Positions 59,151-64,000 of a stretch of DNA of 64,000 nucleotides are shown here, in pieces. Positions within the stretch are counted from its first letter, which is position 1; every line of letters starts with the position of its first letter. This DNA is from Bradyrhizobium guangzhouense. GTDB lineage: Bacteria; Pseudomonadota; Alphaproteobacteria; Rhizobiales; Xanthobacteraceae. The notes below the pieces were generated by a model, which was given only the letters and a program-made list of their open reading frames with translations, did not search any database and was not told where the DNA came from. The translations under genes and the position numbers were made by a program. The stretch spans positions 3,534,001-3,598,000 of the forward strand of contig NZ_CP030053.1 in NCBI RefSeq assembly GCF_004114955.1, in the 5' to 3' direction.

Positions 59151-59578
59151 GGCAGGTTCCCCTCCTGTTGGCGAGCTAAAGCCGCCGTCGTCGTTGCCGG
59201 CGGTGGCGGTTGATCGAGCGCAAGGCGCATGACGGCGATTTCCTGCTGCTGATCGACGATGATCTCCTGGGCGATGCGGCGCAGGGACTCATTCCGGCCG
59301 TAGCGCAATTCGGCTTGCGCCATCGCGATCGCGCCGCGGTGGTGCGGGATCATCATGGCGGAGAAGTCACGATCGACGTCGCCTGACGGCGCGATATCCA
59401 TGTCGCTCATCATCCGATGCATCGCGGTCTGGTTTTCAGCCATGAAAGGCGCTTCGTCGCCGCACAGCTGCGACATCATCATGTGCGATTCCACGTGCGC
59501 GGGCTGGCCACCGAACCTGGCGCCGCCGGCGAAAGCCACCGCCGCGAGGGGCAGGGCGACTACCAAGGATTTCCACAT
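59147..59578 (-). CDS. DUF305 exported protein, Met/His-rich
   Basis: This 143-residue protein has an N-terminal hydrophobic signal or anchor (residues 1-20). The DUF305 core follows: MHRMMSDMDIAPSGDVDRDF, then SAMMIPHHRGAIAMAQAEL, then IAQEIIVDQQQEIAVMRLAL. The HHRGAIAMA motif is diagnostic. The many Met and His residues suggest copper binding, as for the related CopM of cyanobacteria, but this is inference. AGGAG lies 5 bases before the ATG. It is coupled to the propeller gene. Confidence 0.86.
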   Translation of the reverse strand: MWKSLVVALPLAAVAFAGGARFGGQPAHVESHMMMSQLCGDEAPFMAENQTAMHRMMSDMDIAPSGDVDRDFSAMMIPHHRGAIAMAQAELRYGRNESLRRIAQEIIVDQQQEIAVMRLALDQPPPPATTTAALARQQEGNLP

Positions 59579-59595
59579 GGGCGCTCCTGAGATGG

Positions 59596-60153
59596 TTACT
59601 TTGCAATCTGGCCGAGCTGCTGCAGCAGCGCGAGATTGTCTTCGAGATGCCAGTTCTCGGCGATGCGCCCGTTGGCAACCCGATAGATGTCGGTCGCGAT
59701 GAAATCGATCACCTCGCCCTTGCCTTGCGCTTGCTTGAAGCGGCCGGTGAAATGCCCGTGGAAGTGCAGGTGGGTGACGACACGGTCGCCGGCGACGATC
59801 ATCTGCTCGATCTCGCAGCTGAGATCGGGGATCGCCGTGCGCACGAATTTCGAGGCGGCCAGCGGACCCTGCACGCCCTGGGCGCGTCCGGGCGGCAAGG
59901 TGCGATCCATGAAATCGGGCGTCAGCGCATCGGCCGCGAGCTGCTCTTCGCCAGTATTCCAGAACGTGTCGTAGCGGCGGGCCGCGAGAATTTGCGCCTT
60001 GCTCTGCGCTTCCGGCAGGCTGGCGTCGACGATGAGCTGCCTTGGCTGGATGAGCTCGGCCGCGTGGGCGGGGAAAGCCACAGAGACGGCGACGGCAATT
60101 GCCATCGAGAGCAGCCGCTTCTTCTCCAGGGTCATTTCAGAGGAGGAATTCAT
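59596..60153 (-). CDS. Exported SnoaL/NTF2-like protein
   Basis: This 185-residue protein has a signal peptide (RLLSMAIAVAVSVAFPAHAA) followed by a SnoaL-type alpha+beta cone. Its motifs include ARRYDTFWNTGEEQLAADAL, VVTHLHFHGHFTGRFK and a terminal GRIAENWHLEDNLALLQQLG, the usual end of the family. It may bind a small hydrophobic ligand. It starts at ATG 60153 (ATG 60135 is the alternative) and probably heads an operon with the DUF305 and propeller genes. It is divergent from cysK. Confidence 0.8.
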   Translation of the reverse strand: MNSSSEMTLEKKRLLSMAIAVAVSVAFPAHAAELIQPRQLIVDASLPEAQSKAQILAARRYDTFWNTGEEQLAADALTPDFMDRTLPPGRAQGVQGPLAASKFVRTAIPDLSCEIEQMIVAGDRVVTHLHFHGHFTGRFKQAQGKGEVIDFIATDIYRVANGRIAENWHLEDNLALLQQLGQIAK

Positions 60154-60281
60154 CGCGAATTGTCTCAAGGGGGAAAAAGTCAGCACCTTCCGTGCATACT
60201 GCCCGCGAGGTCGCTGAGACACACCTGAAAATGTCTGCAAGCGATTGAGTATCCGTGCGAATGTGAAATCGAGGTGGGTCG

Positions 60282-60386
60282 ATGGAAGTCGATCTGGTGT
60301 GTTGCTATTGTGATTGCACGGACGTCGGCGGCCGTGCGATCCAGACCACACGGAAAACGCCACGAATCGTCGTAACAGGGAGTTGA
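60282..60386 (+). CDS. Cysteine-rich leader ORF of cysK
   Basis: This 34-codon ORF begins [12 protein letters not shown], with Cys codons at positions 7, 8, 10 and 12. GAGGTGG lies 6 bases before its ATG. It ends with TGA two bases before the cysK ATG (TGATCATG), and the cysK ribosome site (AGGGAG, 60377-60382) lies inside it, which allows translational coupling. A stem (60316-60337) begins at the last Cys codon. Charged tRNA-Cys would control ribosome passage and thus cysK translation. The sequence features are direct; the regulation is inferred. Confidence 0.7.
   Translation: MEVDLVCCYCDCTDVGGRAIQTTRKTPRIVVTGS
60316..60337 (+). promoter_or_regulatory. Hairpin immediately downstream of the Cys codons
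   Basis: GCACGG (60316-60321) pairs with CCGTGC (60332-60337) around a 10-base loop, within the leader ORF. There is no U-tract, so translational rather than transcriptional attenuation is suggested. Confidence 0.5.
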
Positions 60387-60388
60387 TC

Positions 60389-61360
60389 ATGGACGCATCG
60401 TCCAAGACGGGACGCCAGCCCGGCCGCGGCCGGATCTATGACTCGATCGTCGAGGCGTTCGGCGACACGCCGATCGTTCGCCTGCGCCGGCTGCCGGGCA
60501 TGCGCGGCGTCAACGCGACGATTTTGGCAAAGCTTGAATATTTCAATCCGGCCGCAAGCGTGAAGGACCGCATCGGTGCCGCCATGATCATCGCCATGGA
60601 GAAGGCGGGCATCGTCAAGCCCGACACGGTGCTGATCGAGCCGACATCGGGCAATACCGGGATCGCGCTCGCCTTCGTCGCGGCTTCACGTGGTTACCGT
60701 CTGAAGCTGGTGATGCCGGAATCGATGTCGATCGAGCGACGCAAGATGCTGGCGTTCCTCGGCGCCGAGCTGGTGCTGACGCCGGCGGCGCAAGGCATGA
60801 AAGGCGCGATCGCGACCGCCGAAGAGCTGTTGAAGACGACGCCGAACTCGGTGATGCCGCAGCAATTCAAGAACCTCGCCAATCCCGAGGTGCATCGCCG
60901 CACGACAGCGGAGGAGATCTGGAACGACACCGCTGGCAATATCGACTACTTCGTCGCCGGCGTCGGCACCGGCGGCACCATCACCGGCGTCGGTCAGGTG
61001 CTGAAGCCGCGCAAGGCGTCCTTGCGCGTGGTGGCCGTCGAGCCCGAGGAGAGCCCGGTGCTGTCGGGCGGCACGCACACGCCGCACAAGATCCAGGGCA
61101 TCGGCGCGGGCTTCGTGCCCGACATTCTCGACCGCTCCGTGATCGACGAGATCGTGAAGATCAATTCGACGACCGCGATCGAAACGTCGAGGGCGCTGGC
61201 GCGATATGAGGGCATTCCGGGCGGCATCTCCTCCGGTGCTGCGATCGCCGCAGCGCTCGAGATCGGCAAGCGGCCGGAAGCTGCGGGGAAAACCATTCTG
61301 GCTATCGTGCCGTCGTTCTCGGAGCGCTATCTTTCGACGGCATTGTTTGAAGGGATCTGA
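60389..61360 (+). CDS. cysK: Cysteine synthase (O-acetylserine sulfhydrylase)
   Basis: CysK makes cysteine from O-acetylserine and sulfide. The 323-residue PLP enzyme has the Schiff-base Lys in [11 protein letters not shown], the substrate loop [13 protein letters not shown], the PLP-phosphate loop [12 protein letters not shown], and [10 protein letters not shown] at the C-terminal side. The ATG at 60389 gives MDASSKTG. It directly follows a Cys-rich leader ORF and precedes a BrnA-like gene by 3 bases, so the two are likely co-transcribed. Confidence 0.94.
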   Translation: MDASSKTGRQPGRGRIYDSIVEAFGDTPIVRLRRLPGMRGVNATILAKLEYFNPAASVKDRIGAAMIIAMEKAGIVKPDTVLIEPTSGNTGIALAFVAASRGYRLKLVMPESMSIERRKMLAFLGAELVLTPAAQGMKGAIATAEELLKTTPNSVMPQQFKNLANPEVHRRTTAEEIWNDTAGNIDYFVAGVGTGGTITGVGQVLKPRKASLRVVAVEPEESPVLSGGTHTPHKIQGIGAGFVPDILDRSVIDEIVKINSTTAIETSRALARYEGIPGGISSGAAIAAALEIGKRPEAAGKTILAIVPSFSERYLSTALFEGI

Positions 61361-61363
61361 GCG

Positions 61364-61603
61364 ATGGCGGATCAACCGAGGCGGCCGCGGACATTGGGTG
61401 ACGCGCGCACAGAAGCCGAAGCGGCATTCAAGAAGGTGACCGCCAAGGTCGCGGCGCCGGTGCCAAAGCAGAATGTGGCGCCGGGTATCAAGGAGCAGGT
61501 CACGCTGCGCATCGATCAGGACGTGCTGGAGTTCTTCCAGGAAGGCGGCCCCGGCTGGCAGGACCGCATCAACGAGGCGTTGCGCAAGGCGGCGGGGAAG
61601 TAG
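61364..61603 (+). CDS. BrnA-like antitoxin without a BrnT partner
   Basis: This 79-residue protein has the BrnA-antitoxin C-terminal ribbon-helix-helix motif, KEQVTLRIDQDVLEFFQEGG then GPGWQDRINEALRKAAG. The N-terminus is charged and probably flexible. BrnA normally represses and neutralises the BrnT RNase toxin encoded just upstream; here the upstream gene is cysK and no toxin is in reach. It may be a solitary regulator, possibly of its own operon. Confidence 0.8.
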   Translation: MADQPRRPRTLGDARTEAEAAFKKVTAKVAAPVPKQNVAPGIKEQVTLRIDQDVLEFFQEGGPGWQDRINEALRKAAGK

Positions 61604-61648
61604 ATCTCCGCGGGCCAAGACCTTCGCATGGGGCGCATCTCCATCCTC

Positions 61649-61733
61649 GTCATTGCGAGGAGCTCTTGCGACGAAGCAATCCAGACTGCTTCGGCTTAGG
61701 GACTCTGGATTGCTTCGCTGCGCTCGCAGTGAC
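61649..61733. repeat. Intergenic inverted repeat, family B, copy 2
   Basis: The left arm starts GTCATTGCGAGGAGCTCTTG and the right ends with CTTCGCTGCGCTCGCAGTGAC, around AATCCAGA/TCTGGATT pairs. Compared with the copy at 33676-33753 it has an AGCTCTTG variant in the left arm. Confidence 0.8.
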
Positions 61734-61763
61734 GGAGTTTGCGGCGACATTGTTGCACCAAAG

Positions 61764-61787
61764 AAAGCCCGGCGTGAGCCGGGCTTT
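61764..61787. terminator. Terminator between convergent BrnA-like and caspase-like genes
   Basis: AAAGCCCGGC and GCCGGGCTTT form a 10-bp stem with a GTGA loop, followed by T on the plus strand and preceded by an A-rich run, so it can work both ways. Confidence 0.85.
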
Positions 61788-61810
61788 TGTATTTGGGATA
61801 GGCGTCTGCC

Positions 61811-63220
61811 TCAGCGGCGGAACATGCCGCCCATCATGCCACCGACCACGCCGCCCATGAAGGCCGCGCCGGCGTCGCCGCCACCGCTGTGTCGGGGGGC
61901 AGGTGCGCTCTGCTGGGGCGCGGCGCGCCGGGCCGGCTTCGGGCTGTCGTCGCTCGCGGTCGTGGTCGAGGCCACGATCTCGGACAGTAGGGCCTTGTGC
62001 TGCAGTTTGTTGAGGAACCCGGTCGACGGATAACCGCGGGCGGCCTGCCAGCGCTTGAGCACCGCCCGGGTGTCGTCGTTGAACGCACCGGTTACTTTGG
62101 TGTCGAAGCCGAGCCCGTTGAGGCGGCGCTGCACGTCGCGGCGCTGACCCTTGTCGAGGCCGATCTGGTCCTCGGTGAGCTGGCTGGCGTCGTCGGTGAA
62201 TGTCGCGGGATCGACACCGGCATTGAGGTTGCGGGTGGTGGTCGACGGACCATTCTGGATCGCCGCGAGCCGCGCCATTGCCAGCGGCTTGAACTGACCA
62301 TTGGGATAAGCGGACAGGTAGGCGTTGAGCTCTTCCGGCTTGTTGGATTCCTTTACCGAGCGCCAGAACTCGACTTCAGCCTCGGAGTTGCCGGCCGCCG
62401 TGGCTGGCGCGGCAGTTGCCGTCGGGGCTGCATTGGCGACTTGGGTGGTCGGCGCCTGGTTGAGATAGACGGCACCGATCAAATTGGTGTGGCCCCAGGG
62501 AAGCTGGCCCTTGTGGGTCTCTTCATTGACCTGCGCACGCACCGAGGTCATCGCCTGCTGGATCTCTACGCCGGGCTTGGTGATGTTGTCGATCAGCGCA
62601 CGGGTGAACGGGCTGTTGTTGCCCTCCTGACCGTCGAGCGCAGTCTGGCCGGGGCCAGTAGCGAACGCGATCAGCGTGCCTTCGCCCGACTTCATCTCGG
62701 CAAGACCGCTGCCGACATTGACGCTGCGGGTGGCCGAGTTCGACTTGATCTTGGCGGCGAAGGGGTTGTCGCGGCAAGCATCGAGGAACACGAGCTTGAC
62801 CTTGGCATCGCCCATGGTCTGGTCGAGCGTCAGGTCGATGTTGATGGCGGCGCCGAGCTTGACGTCCATCTCCGATTTGATGTCGGCATCGACGGGCAGC
62901 AGATAGTTGGTGCCGCCGACGGCAATGCCGTGGCCGGCATAATAGAACACGGCGATGTCGGAGCCTTGGGCCTTGCGGCCGAAGTCGAGCAGCTTCTCGG
63001 TCATCTGGTCGCGGGTGAGGTTGGATCCCTCGATCACCTCGAAACCGACATTGCGCAACGTCGATGCCATCGCCTTGGCGTCGATCGGCGGGTTCGGCAA
63101 TTGCGCGACGTTCTTGTAGGCGCCGTTGCCGACGACAAAGGCGACGCGGCGGTCGGCCTTGGCGGCGCTGACCGACAGCGCCATGCACATCAGCGAAACG
63201 ATGATGATGAGAGTGCGCAT
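61811..63220 (-). CDS. Secreted caspase-like (peptidase C14) protein
   Basis: This 469-residue protein has a signal peptide (MRTLIIIVSLMCMALSVSAA) followed by a caspase p20-like domain. The catalytic His is in FYYAGHGIAVGG near residue 95, and Cys in LVFLDACRDNPF near 140. The sequence LIAFATGPGQ and HTNLIGAVYL completes the fold. After an Ala/Thr-rich linker there is a region with a peptidoglycan-binding-like helix bundle (RRLNGLGFDTKVTGAF, RAVLKRWQAARGYPS). A Pro/Gly/Met-rich tail ends the protein. Bacterial C14 proteins are orthocaspase-like peptidases; substrates are unknown. The ATG at 63220 is used. Confidence 0.85.
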   Translation of the reverse strand: MRTLIIIVSLMCMALSVSAAKADRRVAFVVGNGAYKNVAQLPNPPIDAKAMASTLRNVGFEVIEGSNLTRDQMTEKLLDFGRKAQGSDIAVFYYAGHGIAVGGTNYLLPVDADIKSEMDVKLGAAINIDLTLDQTMGDAKVKLVFLDACRDNPFAAKIKSNSATRSVNVGSGLAEMKSGEGTLIAFATGPGQTALDGQEGNNSPFTRALIDNITKPGVEIQQAMTSVRAQVNEETHKGQLPWGHTNLIGAVYLNQAPTTQVANAAPTATAAPATAAGNSEAEVEFWRSVKESNKPEELNAYLSAYPNGQFKPLAMARLAAIQNGPSTTTRNLNAGVDPATFTDDASQLTEDQIGLDKGQRRDVQRRLNGLGFDTKVTGAFNDDTRAVLKRWQAARGYPSTGFLNKLQHKALLSEIVASTTTASDDSPKPARRAAPQQSAPAPRHSGGGDAGAAFMGGVVGGMMGGMFRR

Positions 63221-63375
63221 CTGAAATCCCCAATAGAATCGAATGACAAGCAACAACAGATTGGTGTCGAACCTACACGAAAGCGCCTGGCCTCGCGCCA
63301 GCAAAACGACCGATCACGCAACTGACCCAACCCGCTGCTCTGTGATCGAATGTGCACGATGGAATGCCCCTCCAA

Positions 63376-63391
63376 CGTGATCCAAATCACG
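63376..63391. promoter_or_regulatory. Crp/Fnr-like palindrome
   Basis: CGTGAT and ATCACG flank a 4-base centre, resembling Crp/Fnr-superfamily half-sites (GTGAT-N4-ATCAC). It is 156 bases upstream of the caspase-like gene and 41 bases past the EamA stop. The binding protein is unknown. Confidence 0.35.
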
Positions 63392-63431
63392 CTCGACCAC
63401 TTGGATGTGTCGCAGCAGTCCGCGCGCCGGT

Positions 63432-64000
63432 TCACCGTGCGCGGGCGGGAACCGGCGCTGGCGGCTTCAAATTAAGGAGATTGCCGCACAGGATCAGGGC
63501 CGCGCCAAACACGGTCCAGGCATCGAGCCGCTCGGAATAGAGCAGCCAGCCGGCGGTCGCGGTGAGGGGAACCCGCAGGAAGTCCATGGGAACGACGATT
63601 GTGGCGTCAGCGTAGCGCAGCGCACTGGCGAGGCAGTAGTGCGAGAAAGTGCCGCAGACCCCGATGACAAACAGCCAGCCCCACAGTGTCGGCGACGGCC
63701 AGGTCCAGACGTAGACCGTCGGCAATAAGCCCATCACCATCTGGACCACAATCATCCAGAACAGGATCGACAAGGCGCTCTCGGTCCGGGTCAGCGACTT
63801 CGCCAAAGCCATCGAAATGCTGAATCCGATCGCAGCCCCGAGCGCGATCAACTGGCCCGGATTGATCTCGCCGGTAGCGGGTCGGACGATCATGACGACG
63901 CCGACGATGCCGAGCACGACGGCGGCGATCTTCCAGAGCGTCATCCGCTCGGACAGGAACGTCGCGGCGAGCAACGCCGTCCAGATCGGCATCGTGAACT
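63432..64000 (-). CDS. EamA/DMT-family transporter, 5' end outside the window
   Basis: This is a drug/metabolite transporter superfamily protein with the C-terminal membrane helices visible: FTMPIWTALLAATFLSERMT at the window edge, IAAVVLGIVGVVMIVRP, and several more. The EamA repeat signature (FxxPLWxALxAxxFLxE) is clear. At least the first EamA half is missing because the frame continues beyond 64000. The direction and substrate of transport are unknown. Confidence 0.85.
   Translation of the reverse strand, partial: FTMPIWTALLAATFLSERMTLWKIAAVVLGIVGVVMIVRPATGEINPGQLIALGAAIGFSISMALAKSLTRTESALSILFWMIVVQMVMGLLPTVYVWTWPSPTLWGWLFVIGVCGTFSHYCLASALRYADATIVVPMDFLRVPLTATAGWLLYSERLDAWTVFGAALILCGNLLNLKPPAPVPARAR

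Overview
The window looks like the chromosome of a Bradyrhizobium-type alphaproteobacterium. The evidence is high GC with strong third-position GC bias, an argS-SPOR-scpA-scpB-tatABC-serS-surE-pcm-nlpD-yajC-secDF backbone, Omp25/Omp31-type porin-like proteins, and several families of short inverted intergenic repeats of the kind that litter Bradyrhizobium genomes. No rRNA, tRNA, CRISPR array, insertion sequence or prophage was recognised. One gene (34588-35982) stands out by eye as clearly AT-richer and is probably acquired. The species assignment is an inference from protein character and gene order.

Layout. 1-7309: end of argS, a SPOR-domain protein, a decayed nagZ remnant, scpAB and tatABC. 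7328-12957: serS, a small conserved protein, surE, a CheY-like regulator on the opposite strand, pcm and an nlpD-like amidase activator. 13131-19970: a DUF815 ATPase divergent from yajC-secD-secF, then two homologues of complex I assembly factors (Mth938/NDUFAF3 and squalene-synthase-like/NDUFAF6) and threonine dehydratase. 19977-27608: mostly minus-strand genes (class V aminotransferase, CAP protein, a kinase fused to an ANL-type C-terminal domain, trmFO, a 50-residue DUF1127 protein, lytic transglycosylase, DUF2189 membrane protein). 27941-36664: small stress, acetyltransferase, TPR and lipoprotein genes, an acyl-CoA synthetase/DUF296 pair, a HAD phosphatase, an AlbA_2/RecG-like ATPase and DinB. 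36747-42596: uvrA, two tandem Omp paralogues and ssb, with LexA boxes at both uvrA and ssb. 42640-51521: a DUF2306 remnant, gyrA, kup, coaD, two cyclophilins and queA. 51609-57435: asd with its leader, PepSY, TetR, patatin lipoprotein, tgt and a zinc ribbon. 57642-64000: a beta-propeller/DUF305/SnoaL operon, cysK with a cysteine-rich leader, a BrnA-like antitoxin, a caspase-like protein and an EamA transporter.

The most interesting signals are regulatory and absent from a normal gene list. Upstream of asd there is a sigma-70 promoter, a 23-codon ORF that starts essentially at the predicted transcription start and has 8 Thr codons among its first 13, and an intrinsic terminator just before asd. 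This is the architecture of a threonine attenuator. Upstream of cysK a 34-codon ORF with a Shine-Dalgarno sequence has four Cys codons in six positions and ends two bases before the cysK ATG. A TetR gene is flanked by two genes (PepSY protein, patatin lipoprotein) whose promoters carry the same palindromic operator in the same register. GAAC-N7-GAAC LexA boxes sit upstream of uvrA and ssb. nagZ survives only as an in-frame, internally deleted remnant that has lost its nucleophile.
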